Shown piece by piece: positions 49,552 through 58,709 of a stretch of DNA of 64,000 bases. Source of the DNA: Actinacidiphila yanglinensis (GTDB lineage Bacteria; Actinomycetota; Actinomycetes; Streptomycetales; Streptomycetaceae); contig NZ_FNVU01000005.1 in assembly GCF_900107965.1 (NCBI RefSeq), positions 492,018 through 556,017 on the forward strand, read 5' to 3'. Every line of letters begins with the position of its first letter. Positions within the stretch are counted from its first letter, which is position 1. Under the pieces are notes generated by a model that was not told where the DNA came from, ran no database searches, and worked only from the letters and a program-made list of their open reading frames with translations. Position numbers and translations under genes: made by a program.

Positions 49552-51231
49552 ATGAAGCAGCTCGAAGCCCACGAAATGCCGCTGGACAAGGTGTTCTGCA
49601 GCGACTACGACTTCCGTATTCCTCAGTACCAGCGGCCCTACGCATGGGAGGTCGAGCAGGCCCAGCAGTTGCTGTCCGACCTGACCGAGGCACTTGACGG
49701 CGGCGCGGACGAACCGTACTTCCTCGGATCGATCGTCCTGGTGAAGCAGCCGTCTGACTCGGTCGCGCAGGTGATCGACGGGCAGCAGCGGCTCACCACG
49801 CTCACCATCCTGCTGGCCGTGCTGCGGGACCTGGCCGAAGATCCCGCGCTGCAGTCCGAACTCGACGCGGCGGTCTGCGAACCCGGCAAGATCTCCAAGG
49901 GCCTGTCCGCCAAGCCTCGGTTGACCTTGCGGCCCAAGGATGCCGACTTCTTCCACAGCCGGGTGCAGACGAAAGGTGCCACGCTCTCGCTGGCCGACCT
50001 TCCGACAGCCGAACTGAAGACCGATGCCCAGAAGGCCATCCGTGACAACGCCATCGCCCTAGCGGGAGAACTGTCCGGATGGACGGCCGCGCGGCGGCTG
50101 GAACTCGTGCAGATGATGATCGTCCGCACCTTCCTGGTGGTCGTCAGCACTCCCGATCTCAGCAGCGCCCACCGGATCTTCAGCGTGATGAACTCGCGCG
50201 GACTCGATCTCACTCCCGCCGACATCTTCAAGTCCCAGATCATCGGCGACCTCGGCGAAGGCGGAGCAGCGGATGCTGCCGCCGCCAAGTGGGAGGACGC
50301 CGAACAGGCCCTGGGCCGCGATGACTTCGCCGAGCTCTTCCTCCATCTGCGCATGATCTACGCCAAGGAGCGGGCCAAGGCGGAGTTGCTCAAGGAGTTC
50401 CCCCGACAGGTGCTGGAACCTCATTTCCTGCCCGGCAAGGCGCAGCGCTTCGTCGACGATGTACTGGTGCCCTACGCCAACGCCTATGTCCAGATGCGTG
50501 ATCACCGCTACGGCGCAGACGCGGGCGCCGACCAGGTCAACGCGTGGTTCAGGCGCCTGGCCCAGATCGACAACAACGACTGGCGTCCGTCCGCGCTGTG
50601 GGCACTGCGGACCCGGGGGAGCGATCCGGAGTGGCTCAACAGCTTCCTACGAGCGCTGGAGCGCCTGTCCGCCAGCATGTTCATCCGCCGGATGTACACG
50701 ACCAAGCGAGTGCAGAGGTACGCCGAGCTGCTGCGTGACCTGGACAGCGGCGCCGGCCTGGACTCGCCGTCGCTCCAGCTCACCGAAGAGGAGCGCAACG
50801 CGACGCGAGAGCGCCTCGAAGGGCCTGTCTACCTGGACATCAGAACGCGCAAGTACATCCTGCTGAGGTTGGACGAAGTACTGGTCGAGGGTTCCGGCGT
50901 CCTCTACGCACACCCCTTGATCACGGTCGAGCACGTGCTGCCCCAGAACCCCAAGCGTGGCTCGCAGTGGATGTCGGACTTCGCCGACGAGGAGCGCCAG
51001 TTCTGGACCAACCGGCTGGCCAACCTCGTGCTCCTCAACCGGTACAAGAACTCGCAGGCCCAGAACTACGACTTCAGCACGAAGAAGGAGCGCTACTTCA
51101 CCGGAAAGCTCGGGGTGGTCAATTTCGCACTGACCACCCAGGTGCTCCGCACTCGGACCTGGACTCCGGTCACCCTGCAAAAGAGGCAGGATGCGCTTCT
51201 CGACGAACTCTGCAGCGCCTGGAAGCTCTGA
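49552..51231 (+). CDS. GmrSD-like DUF262/DUF1524 nuclease (type IV restriction/defence type)
   Basis: A 559-residue single-chain protein. The N-terminal DUF262 (GmrS-like) domain has IPQYQRPYAW and IDGQQRLTTLTILLAV, the NTP-binding DGQQR motif of this ParB/Srx-like fold. The C-terminal DUF1524 (GmrD-like) HNH domain has TVEHVLPQNP (H461) and NRLANLVLLNRYKNSQAQNY, the His-Asn-His nuclease signature. Such proteins cut modified phage DNA (for example glucosylated or hydroxymethylated) in GmrSD, or act in BREX/SspE-like roles. It stands alone except for a DUF6000-like gene. Codon use is less GC-biased than in neighbours, which suits acquired defence genes. Confidence 0.88.
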   Translation: MKQLEAHEMPLDKVFCSDYDFRIPQYQRPYAWEVEQAQQLLSDLTEALDGGADEPYFLGSIVLVKQPSDSVAQVIDGQQRLTTLTILLAVLRDLAEDPALQSELDAAVCEPGKISKGLSAKPRLTLRPKDADFFHSRVQTKGATLSLADLPTAELKTDAQKAIRDNAIALAGELSGWTAARRLELVQMMIVRTFLVVVSTPDLSSAHRIFSVMNSRGLDLTPADIFKSQIIGDLGEGGAADAAAAKWEDAEQALGRDDFAELFLHLRMIYAKERAKAELLKEFPRQVLEPHFLPGKAQRFVDDVLVPYANAYVQMRDHRYGADAGADQVNAWFRRLAQIDNNDWRPSALWALRTRGSDPEWLNSFLRALERLSASMFIRRMYTTKRVQRYAELLRDLDSGAGLDSPSLQLTEEERNATRERLEGPVYLDIRTRKYILLRLDEVLVEGSGVLYAHPLITVEHVLPQNPKRGSQWMSDFADEERQFWTNRLANLVLLNRYKNSQAQNYDFSTKKERYFTGKLGVVNFALTTQVLRTRTWTPVTLQKRQDALLDELCSAWKL

Positions 51232-51267
51232 CCGAGTGCGTCGGCCGAAATCGCAGGTCGGGCGGGT

Positions 51268-51936
51268 GTGTACGCGCTATGGAGATGGCCGGAACCTCGC
51301 CGCCCAGGGCGGCCCCGACCGCACCCTGGCGCAGACCTCGCCGACCAGTTGCTCACCCGGGATCCGCGGCGGAGGCAAGAGATCGGGCTGCGCCGGAAGT
51401 ACGTGAAAGCCCGGGGCCGGTACCAGTACGTCTTCACCGGGACGGCTTTCCTGCTGCCCCGATCGAGGGGCTGGCGGGAGGCCGCGACGGCCTGCCGGCT
51501 GATCGCCGCCGGGCGCCGCACCGATCTGCGGGACCGGCTGATCCGGATCCTCGACGGTGAACCGGCCGCCGACCCGCAGGGTCCGGCTCTCGCGCTGGCC
51601 TGCCTGGGTGGCGAATTGGACGGCCGATTGCTCGTGGCCCACCTGCGCAAGGCGCTCACCCCGGCAGCCGAGGCCGAGGGCGAGTACTGGACGCTGGCCG
51701 CGCTGCTTCACCTGGACGCTCGGCTGGGCACGCGGCGGGCGCGGGAGTTCCTCGGGTTCGACGGTCTCTGGGAACGGTGGGTCGGCTCGGCAGAGCGGTC
51801 CCTCACGGACCTGCGGCACGAGTTCGAGCAGCTGGTCCTCCTCATGAACAGCGGCAGCCCCGACAGCGGGCGGCGGTTCGAGGAACAAGGGCCCCACGCC
51901 CCCGGGTCGAGTCGGCGGCACAAGCCCACGCGGTAG
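51268..51936 (+). CDS. DUF6000-like protein
   Basis: A 222-residue protein. Its C-terminal part (about 75-170) has the DUF6000 pattern (RDRLIRILDGEPAADPQGPA, YWTLAALLHLDARLGTRRAR, FDGLWERWV). The N-terminal 45 residues are Pro/Arg-rich and not typical of the family, so the gene may be truncated or its true start may be later. The GTG at 51268 is the longest start, with no good ribosome site. It follows the GmrSD-like gene after 36 bases; a link with defence is suggested only by position. Confidence 0.55.
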   Translation: MYALWRWPEPRRPGRPRPHPGADLADQLLTRDPRRRQEIGLRRKYVKARGRYQYVFTGTAFLLPRSRGWREAATACRLIAAGRRTDLRDRLIRILDGEPAADPQGPALALACLGGELDGRLLVAHLRKALTPAAEAEGEYWTLAALLHLDARLGTRRAREFLGFDGLWERWVGSAERSLTDLRHEFEQLVLLMNSGSPDSGRRFEEQGPHAPGSSRRHKPTR

Positions 51937-51988
51937 GGGGCCGAGCCCCGGAACGCGACGATCGTCCCCACCCCCCTGTGGAAGAAGT

Positions 51989-52015
51989 TTGACGCACTCT
52001 TGGAGAGCGCTCTCC
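51989..52015 (+). promoter_or_regulatory. LacI-type operator next to a -35 element, upstream of the GH3 gene
   Basis: TTGACG (51989-51994) is followed by the perfect 14-bp palindrome GGAGAGCGCTCTCC (52002-52015), flanked by TT and GA. Palindromes centred on GCGC or CGCG (as in CebR and other LacI-family sites) are the rule upstream of Streptomyces glycoside hydrolases. It lies between -35 and the expected -10, so a bound repressor would block transcription. No LacI gene is in the window. Confidence 0.65.
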
Positions 52016-52229
52016 GAGACTTCCGGCCCCGGCGGCGGGACACTCTCCATGGTCGGCGGGACGACCCACGGCGTACCGAACTGCCGTACCCGGCAGCGCG
52101 GTTCGCCATGCCCCGACGCCCTCACCGCACCACCGGAACGCCGCTGCGAGCACCCCCGCGGAATCAGTCCTGCCCCCCACCGGTCGGGCCAGCGCCCGAG
52201 ACACAGATCAGGCACCTGAAGGGAACGCG

Positions 52230-55200
52230 ATGACGTTGCTCTCTCGCCCTCGGCCGCCCGCCCCCGCGGCTGCGCGCCGCAGACCGCGACCACCCCGCCA
52301 CCGGCCCACGCTCCTCGCGCTCCTCGTAGTGGCCGCCCTCTTCGGCCTGTCACTGGTCGGGGGCCCGCCCGCGGCCTACGCCGCCGGCAGCGCGGCCTTC
52401 GGCGGCACTCCGGCCGCCGTGCCCGGCACGGTCCAGGCGGCGAACTACGACACCGGCGGCCAAGGCGCGGCGTACAGCGTCACCGCCGTCAACGGCACCG
52501 CCAACAGCTACCGTTCGGACGGCGTGGACCTCGAGACCACGGCGGACACCCAGGGCACCACCGCGGCCGGCGGTGCGTACGACATGGGCTGGATCACGGC
52601 CGGGCAGTGGTTCCACTACACGGTCGACGTCGCCACCGCCGGCACGTACAGCGTCGCCTTCCGGGTGTCCTCGCCGTACGGGATCACCGACGCGCTGCAC
52701 CTCGCCAACTCCTCGGGTACCAACCTGTCCGGCGCGGTGGCCGTCCCGAACACCGGGGGCTACGAGACCTGGACGACGGTCACCGCGAGCGTGACCCTGC
52801 CGGCCGGGCAGCAGACGCTGACCCTCGACCAGGACTCCAACGGCTGGAACTTCCACGCGATGGACTTCACCCTGGCCTCGGGGAACGGTTCGGGCGGCTC
52901 GGGCGGCGGCCATCCGTACGGCGGCACGCCCGCACCCGTGCCCGGCACCGTGCAGGCGGCGAACTACGACACCGGCGGCCAGGGCACGGCGTACAGCGTC
53001 ACGGGCGCCAACGGCACTGCCAACAGCTACCGTTCGGACGGGGTGGACCTCGAGACCACCGCCGACACCCAGGACACCGGTGCGCCCGGCGGGGCGTACG
53101 ACATGGGCTGGATCACGCCCGGGCAGTGGTTCACGTACACCGTCCAAGTGGCCACCGCCGGTGTCTACACGGTCAGTTTGCGGGTGTCCTCGCCGTACGC
53201 GGTCGCGGACGCGCTGCACCTCGCCGACTCCTCGGGTACCAACCTGTCCGGCGCGGTGAACGTCCCGAACACCGGTGGCTACGAGACCTGGACGACGGTC
53301 ACCGCGAGCGTGACCCTGCCGGCCGGGCAGCAGACGCTGACCCTCGACCAGGACTCCAACGGCTGGAACTTCCACTACATGGCGTTCACCCAGGGTTCGG
53401 GCGGCACCGGGGGCACCGGCCCGACCGAGTACTGCGGCACCCAGGACCTCGCCCTGGACGAACCGACCACCGCCTCCTCGACCCAGGACGCCGTCGCCTA
53501 CCCGGCGATCGACGCCACCGACGGCGACCCCGGCAGCCGCTGGTCCAGCGCGACCACCGACCCGCAGTGGCTGGAGGTCGACCTCGGATCCCAGCGGCAG
53601 ATCTGCAGCGTGGGCATCCTGTGGGAGGCCGCGTACGCCAAGGCGTTCCAGGTCCAGGTCTCCACGGACGACGCGACCTGGACCACGATCTACTCCACCA
53701 CCACCGGTACCGGCGGCAACCAGACCTTCCCCGCCTCCCTGACCGGCCGCTACGTCCGCATGAACGGCACGGCCCGCGCCACCTCGTTCGGCTACTCGGT
53801 CTTCGAGCTGCAGGTCTACGGCCTGACCACGGTGGCCCCGGTCACCGGCGGCAACGGCAACGGCGGCAACGGCACCTGCTCGTGGGTGGGTTCCACCGCG
53901 CCCGTCGCCCAGCGGGTCCAACAGGTGCTCGACACGATGGACCAGTCGGAGGAGGCCTCCCTGCTCTCCGGCGACGGCACCTCCTCCTACATCGGCCAGG
54001 TGCCCGGCATCCCCGATCTGTGCATCCGGCCGCTCAACATGGAGGACGGCCCGTCCGGCGTCGGTGACGGCAACGGCGGGGTGACGGCCTTCCCCGACGG
54101 GGAGAACGCCGCCGCGACCTTCGACACGGCGCTGATCCAGCAGGAAGGGGCCGCGAAGGGCGCCGAGTTCGCGGGCAAGGGCGCGACCGTCTCGCTCGGC
54201 CCGACCACCAACCTGGTCCGCGACCCGCGCTGGGGCCGGACCTACGAGACCTACGGCGAGGACCCGTTCGAGTCCGGCCGGATCACCTCGGCGGAGGTCG
54301 CCGGGATGCAGGACCAGGGCACGATGGCCATGGTCAAGCACGTCGCGGCCTACGACCAGGAGCAGTACCCGAACGGCGGTGACAACGAGATCGTCAGCCA
54401 GAAGGCGCTGGAGGAGCTCTACCTGGCGCCCTTCCAGACCGCCGTCGCCAAGTCGTCGCCGGCCGCGATGATGTGCTCCTACGCCGTGGTCAACAGCGCC
54501 TCCTCCTGCCAGAACGCCGACCTGCTGGAGAACGGGCTCGACGAGCAGGCGAACTACGACGGCTTCGTCACCTCCGACTGGGGCGGCGCCGGCAACGCCG
54601 TCGCGACCCTCGAGGCCGGCATGAACATCGCGATGCCGTTCTCCAACGCGAGCAGCGTGACCACCGCGCTGTCCAACGGCACGCTGAGCCAGGCGATCGT
54701 CAACGCGCGGGTGGCCCAGATCCTCACCCAGATGTTCGCCTTCGGCATGTTCGACAACCCGGCGAGCGGCTCCCTGTCCGCGACCGTCACCACCGCCGCG
54801 CACCAGCAGACCGCACTCCAACTCGGCGAGGAGGGCACGGTCCTGCTGAAGAACGACGGCACCCTGCCGCTGAACCCGAACCCGGCCGGAAAGGAGTCGA
54901 TCGCGGTGATCGGCACCGACGGCGGGGCCGGCGTCGAACTCGGCGGCGGCGGCAGCGGCGGCGTCAACAGCTCGAACACGGTCTGGCCGCTGACCGGCGT
55001 CCAGAACGCGGTCGGGTCCAACGTCACGGTCACCTACACCGCGGGCGACGACAACGGCACCGCGAACATCCCGCAGGCCGTCGCCGCGGCGCGGTCCGCG
55101 GCCTACGCGCTCGTCTACGTCAGCGCCCCGGAGGGCGAGGAGAGCGACCTGACCTCGCTGAACCTGTCCAGCACGGACGAGACGATGATCACCCAAGTGG

Positions 55201-56258
55201 CGGCGGCCAACCCGCACACCATCGTGGTGATCAACAGCGGTTCGCCGGTGATCATGCCGTGGATCAACTCCGTCGCCGGGGTGTTCGAGAACTGGTACGG
55301 CGGCGGGGAGACCGGCGCCGCCACCGCCGCGCTGATCTTCGGCGCGGCGAACCCGTCCGGGAAGCTGCCGGTCACCTTCCCGGCGAGCCTGAGCCAGGTC
55401 CCGGCGCAGACCACCGCCCAGTGGCCCGGCACCCCGACCGGCCCGACCTACAGCGAGGGCGTGGACATCGGCTACCGCTGGTACCAGCAGCAGAACATCA
55501 AACCCGCGTTCGCGTTCGGATTCGGCCTGTCCTACACGACGTTCTCCTTCTCCCACCTCAGCGTCGGCGCGTTCGACGCCGACGGCAGGGCGACGGCGAC
55601 CGCGACGGTCACCAACACCGGGTCGGCGGCCGGGGCGGACGTGGCGCAGCTGTACGTCGGCGATCCGGCCGCCAGCGCGGACCCGCCGGAGCAACTGGCC
55701 GGCTTCCAGCGCGTCATGCTCGATCCGGGCCAGAGCGCCACGGTCACCTTCCCGCTGACCGTCCACCAACTGGCCTCGTGGTCGGCGGCGGACAACCAGT
55801 GGGAGGCCAGGGCGGGCACGTACTCGATCAAGGTCGGGGACGCGTCCGACAACCTGCCGCTGGCCGGCTCGACCAGCCTGGCCCAGACGCTCACCGGCCA
55901 GGTCGCCGCGGGCTCCTCGGGCGCGGGCGTCTCACCGGCCAACACGGCGGTCAGCGCGAACGTCACCGCGAACTCGGGCGTGCCGGGCGCGGAGACCGTC
56001 GGCGTGGTCAATCCCTTCGGCTACAGCAGCCCGAAGGGCAAGGCGGCCTCGTTCGCGATGCAGGCCGTCGACTCCGACCCGTCGCAGACCCCGGTCTTCA
56101 CCGCGACGGGACTGCCACCGGGCATCAGCATCACGTCGAACGGCACGGTCTCCGGCACCGGCAGCACCACCGGCACGTACACGGTGACGGTGACGGCCAC
56201 GGACAGCCGGGGAGTCTCCGGTACGGCCACCTTCGTGTGGACGGTGACGCAGGGGTGA
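52230..56258 (+). CDS. Secreted multidomain GH3 beta-glucosidase (CBM6 x2, F5/8C, GH3, FnIII-like, Ig-like)
   Basis: A 1342-residue exported enzyme, much longer than the usual GH3 size of about 750. The signal peptide runs to about residue 51. Two nearly identical CBM6-like domains (about 55-218 and 230-388; each with VPGTVQAANYDTGGQG and WFHYTV/WFTYTV) are followed by an F5/8-type C domain (about 400-535). The GH3 catalytic part has KHVAAYDQEQYP and the nucleophile D783 in FVTSDWGGAGNAVATL. The second GH3 domain and a fibronectin-III-like domain follow, then an Ig-like repeat (GVPGAETVGVVNPFGYS). Likely role: releasing glucose or xylose units from plant or fungal polysaccharide outside the cell. 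It is preceded by a LacI-type operator. Confidence 0.9.
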   Translation: MTLLSRPRPPAPAAARRRPRPPRHRPTLLALLVVAALFGLSLVGGPPAAYAAGSAAFGGTPAAVPGTVQAANYDTGGQGAAYSVTAVNGTANSYRSDGVDLETTADTQGTTAAGGAYDMGWITAGQWFHYTVDVATAGTYSVAFRVSSPYGITDALHLANSSGTNLSGAVAVPNTGGYETWTTVTASVTLPAGQQTLTLDQDSNGWNFHAMDFTLASGNGSGGSGGGHPYGGTPAPVPGTVQAANYDTGGQGTAYSVTGANGTANSYRSDGVDLETTADTQDTGAPGGAYDMGWITPGQWFTYTVQVATAGVYTVSLRVSSPYAVADALHLADSSGTNLSGAVNVPNTGGYETWTTVTASVTLPAGQQTLTLDQDSNGWNFHYMAFTQGSGGTGGTGPTEYCGTQDLALDEPTTASSTQDAVAYPAIDATDGDPGSRWSSATTDPQWLEVDLGSQRQICSVGILWEAAYAKAFQVQVSTDDATWTTIYSTTTGTGGNQTFPASLTGRYVRMNGTARATSFGYSVFELQVYGLTTVAPVTGGNGNGGNGTCSWVGSTAPVAQRVQQVLDTMDQSEEASLLSGDGTSSYIGQVPGIPDLCIRPLNMEDGPSGVGDGNGGVTAFPDGENAAATFDTALIQQEGAAKGAEFAGKGATVSLGPTTNLVRDPRWGRTYETYGEDPFESGRITSAEVAGMQDQGTMAMVKHVAAYDQEQYPNGGDNEIVSQKALEELYLAPFQTAVAKSSPAAMMCSYAVVNSASSCQNADLLENGLDEQANYDGFVTSDWGGAGNAVATLEAGMNIAMPFSNASSVTTALSNGTLSQAIVNARVAQILTQMFAFGMFDNPASGSLSATVTTAAHQQTALQLGEEGTVLLKNDGTLPLNPNPAGKESIAVIGTDGGAGVELGGGGSGGVNSSNTVWPLTGVQNAVGSNVTVTYTAGDDNGTANIPQAVAAARSAAYALVYVSAPEGEESDLTSLNLSSTDETMITQVAAANPHTIVVINSGSPVIMPWINSVAGVFENWYGGGETGAATAALIFGAANPSGKLPVTFPASLSQVPAQTTAQWPGTPTGPTYSEGVDIGYRWYQQQNIKPAFAFGFGLSYTTFSFSHLSVGAFDADGRATATATVTNTGSAAGADVAQLYVGDPAASADPPEQLAGFQRVMLDPGQSATVTFPLTVHQLASWSAADNQWEARAGTYSIKVGDASDNLPLAGSTSLAQTLTGQVAAGSSGAGVSPANTAVSANVTANSGVPGAETVGVVNPFGYSSPKGKAASFAMQAVDSDPSQTPVFTATGLPPGISITSNGTVSGTGSTTGTYTVTVTATDSRGVSGTATFVWTVTQG
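52413..53391 (+). repeat. Tandem CBM6-coding duplication (about 470 bp each)
   Basis: The segments 52413-52880 and 52923-53391 encode two CBM6-like modules that are nearly identical at both DNA and protein level, including the run coding for VPNTGGYETWTTVTASVTLP. Recent duplication is the simplest explanation. Confidence 0.75.
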
Positions 56259-56292
56259 GCAGGCGCGGCGCCTCCACGGAGGTCTGAACGGC

Positions 56293-56326
56293 CGAAGGGC
56301 CCCGCTGCCCGCAGCGGGGCCCTTCG
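56293..56326 (+). terminator. Terminator after the GH3 gene
   Basis: A perfect stem of 15-16 bp (CGAAGGGCCCCGCTGC / GCAGCGGGGCCCTTCG) with a minimal loop, 34 bases after the stop. It shares the CGAAGGGCCCCGC arm with the terminator at 17756 and the core with that at 17076. Confidence 0.85.
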
Positions 56327-56511
56327 CACGTCGTTGCCCGGAGGCGTGGGGTGGGAAAACCGGCGCCGGGTGTCGGCACCGTGCCATAGAATCCGGGCCG
56401 CAGCCCGAGCTGCGCGGTGGCCGCTGTGCCGGGGGAGGCATCCGCGGCCGACCGACAGACGCGCCGGGCTCCACCTGCTTTCTTTCATTCAGCCTTGGGG
56501 GGCTCACACCT

Positions 56512-58458
56512 GTGCGTACGCGCAGTTCATCCATAGCGACCGCCACCGCGGTCCTGCTCGGTTCGGTGGCGCTCGGCTTCGGCGTCGCGGCACCCGCGTC
56601 GGCGACGTCGGCTCCCGCCGTCACCGTCACCTCGGACGGCGGCGTCGTCGCCGACGGCCCGCTGGACCGGGTCTTCGTCGGCGACACCACCGCCGGCACC
56701 GTCTACGCCGCCGACCGGAACGGCACGAAACTCGGTGCGCTCACCGGCATCCCCGGGGTCACCGGGCTGGCCGTCTCCACCGACGGTTCGACCCTGTACG
56801 CCGCCGCGTCCACCTCGCACGAGATCGTGGCCATCGACGCGGCCACCCTCGCCGTCGAGGCGCGCTACCCGGTCGACACCACCAAGGGGCCGACGTACGT
56901 GGCCTTCGCGGGGGACAGACTCTGGTTCAGCTACGGTGACCAGTGGGACGCCAGTCTGGGCTCCATCGACTCCGCCGGCACCGTGACACTGGGTCAGGCC
57001 CCGAAGTTCCTGCTCTGGAACCCGGAGGCCCTGAGCGCGAACCCGGCCGAGCCGAACCTGCTCACCGCCCTCACCGAGGGGTCGTCGCCCTGCACGGTGA
57101 CCGTGTTCGACGTCTCCAGCGGGACACCACAGACGGTGTCCTCGGTGTCCCCCTACAGCGGGCCCGTGGAGATCGCCGAGGACGTCGACCTCATCCCCGG
57201 CGGCGGGTTGCTGCTCGACGGCACGTACCGCATGAGCTACACCCAGAACAGCTGGACCCAGACCGGGGCGTACCCCAACACCGCCGCGGAGACCGGCGAC
57301 GTCTCCGCCGACGGCATGGTCGCGCAGGTCGAGAGCGGCACCGTGCGGATCTACCGGCCCGACGGCACCCAGCCGATCCACTCCTACGCCACCAACGCCC
57401 AGACGGTCGACGCCGTCTGGGCCCCGGACGACTCGCGGGTGTATGCCCTCGAAGGAGCCTCCAACGGCAACATGGGCACGCCGACCAGCTGGACCCTCAA
57501 GGTCCTCACCGACCCGACGCTCAACGTACCGACGGTGTCGGTGAAGGCCCCCACGAGCGCGCCCCGCGCCAAGAAGCTCACCGTCACCGGCAGGATCAGC
57601 GCGACGGTGCCGCTCCCGGCCGGCGTCAAGCTGAAGGTGACCCGTACCGACCTGGACAGCCCGAAGGGCAAGGCGCTGGCCACGGTCACCACCGGCTCCG
57701 GCGGCACGTTCAGCTTCCCCGACACCCCGCCGGCCGGTGGCACGGTGACCTACACGGTCGCGTACGCGGGGGACGCCACGCACACCGCCGCCGGCACCTC
57801 GGCCAAGGTCGCGGTCTCCCGCACCGCGCCCAAGCTGACCGTCGGCAACAACGGCAAGCACTTCAGCTACGGCACGAAGACCACCTACACCGTCCACCTC
57901 GGCTCGGAGTACAAGAACCGTACGGTGGCGATCTACGGGGACCCGTACGGCACCGACCAGGGCAAGCGGCTCCTGAAGAGCGGCACGGTCAACTCCTCCG
58001 GCAACCTTTCGGTGTCGGTGACCCTGTACCGCAACTGGACGTTCAGCGCCGTCTACGCGGGCGACGACCGCACCGCACCGAAGACGGTCACCACCCACGA
58101 GTACACCTATGCCCACGTCTCGTCGGCGCTCTCGAAGCAGTACAGGACCGGGAAGATCGGGTCCACCACCTACGCGTACTACCACAAGAAGACCGCGCCG
58201 GTCCTCACCACCACCATGAACTCCCACAAGGGCCGCAAGGCGCGGCTCGACCTGCAGGTCTACTCCGGCGGCGCCTGGTACACCTCCGACTCCGAGTACT
58301 TCGCGCTCGCCTCCGACGGCAAGGTGGCGGTGAACCTGGGAGCTCCGGGCAGGACCCTTCGCGCCCGGATCCGCGCCGTCTACGTCGCGAACAGCTCCGG
58401 CGACAACGTGAACGCCACCACGTACGGCAGCTGGAAGTACATGGACTTCACCAGCTGA
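56512..58458 (+). CDS. Secreted propeller protein with Ig-like domains
   Basis: A 648-residue exported protein. The signal peptide runs to about residue 31. A YncE/YVTN-type beta-propeller (about 38-340; VFVGDTTAGTVYAADRNGT and LAVSTDGSTLYAAASTSHEI are typical blades) is followed by Ig-like repeats (VKAPTSAPRAKKLTVTGRIS, then TYTVAYAGDATHT) and a Lys-rich C-terminal region (YRTGKIGSTTYAYYHKKTAP). Proteins of this make-up are surface or matrix proteins in Streptomyces. No enzyme motif is seen. The GTG follows GGGGGG. The gene has its own upstream terminator, so it is monocistronic. Confidence 0.75.
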   Translation: MRTRSSSIATATAVLLGSVALGFGVAAPASATSAPAVTVTSDGGVVADGPLDRVFVGDTTAGTVYAADRNGTKLGALTGIPGVTGLAVSTDGSTLYAAASTSHEIVAIDAATLAVEARYPVDTTKGPTYVAFAGDRLWFSYGDQWDASLGSIDSAGTVTLGQAPKFLLWNPEALSANPAEPNLLTALTEGSSPCTVTVFDVSSGTPQTVSSVSPYSGPVEIAEDVDLIPGGGLLLDGTYRMSYTQNSWTQTGAYPNTAAETGDVSADGMVAQVESGTVRIYRPDGTQPIHSYATNAQTVDAVWAPDDSRVYALEGASNGNMGTPTSWTLKVLTDPTLNVPTVSVKAPTSAPRAKKLTVTGRISATVPLPAGVKLKVTRTDLDSPKGKALATVTTGSGGTFSFPDTPPAGGTVTYTVAYAGDATHTAAGTSAKVAVSRTAPKLTVGNNGKHFSYGTKTTYTVHLGSEYKNRTVAIYGDPYGTDQGKRLLKSGTVNSSGNLSVSVTLYRNWTFSAVYAGDDRTAPKTVTTHEYTYAHVSSALSKQYRTGKIGSTTYAYYHKKTAPVLTTTMNSHKGRKARLDLQVYSGGAWYTSDSEYFALASDGKVAVNLGAPGRTLRARIRAVYVANSSGDNVNATTYGSWKYMDFTS

Positions 58459-58709
58459 CCCCACCGGCGGAACGGGACGGCCTCCGGGCGGCGCATCACC
58501 GCGCCCGGCGGCCGTTCCCCAGGGAGGCCCGCACAACCGGACTTCAGGTGGTCCCGGCCGCCTGCGGCTGAACTCCCCTTCAGGCAAGGGGCGAACGGGC
58601 CGCTGGAGCAAGGCGCGCATCGGCGGAGGGCCGCGCCCTCCGCCGAAGCGGCGGCAGCGGCACGGTATTCGATTGCCCGACGCCGGACGCCTCTGCGACG
58701 CTCGGTCAC

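Noticed and set aside
52350..55769. Very long minus-strand open frame (1139 codons) opposite the GH3 gene
   Set aside because: It is the antisense shadow of a high-GC gene. Composition is Arg/Gly/Val-rich, no domain is visible, and the plus strand has a complete GH3 protein.
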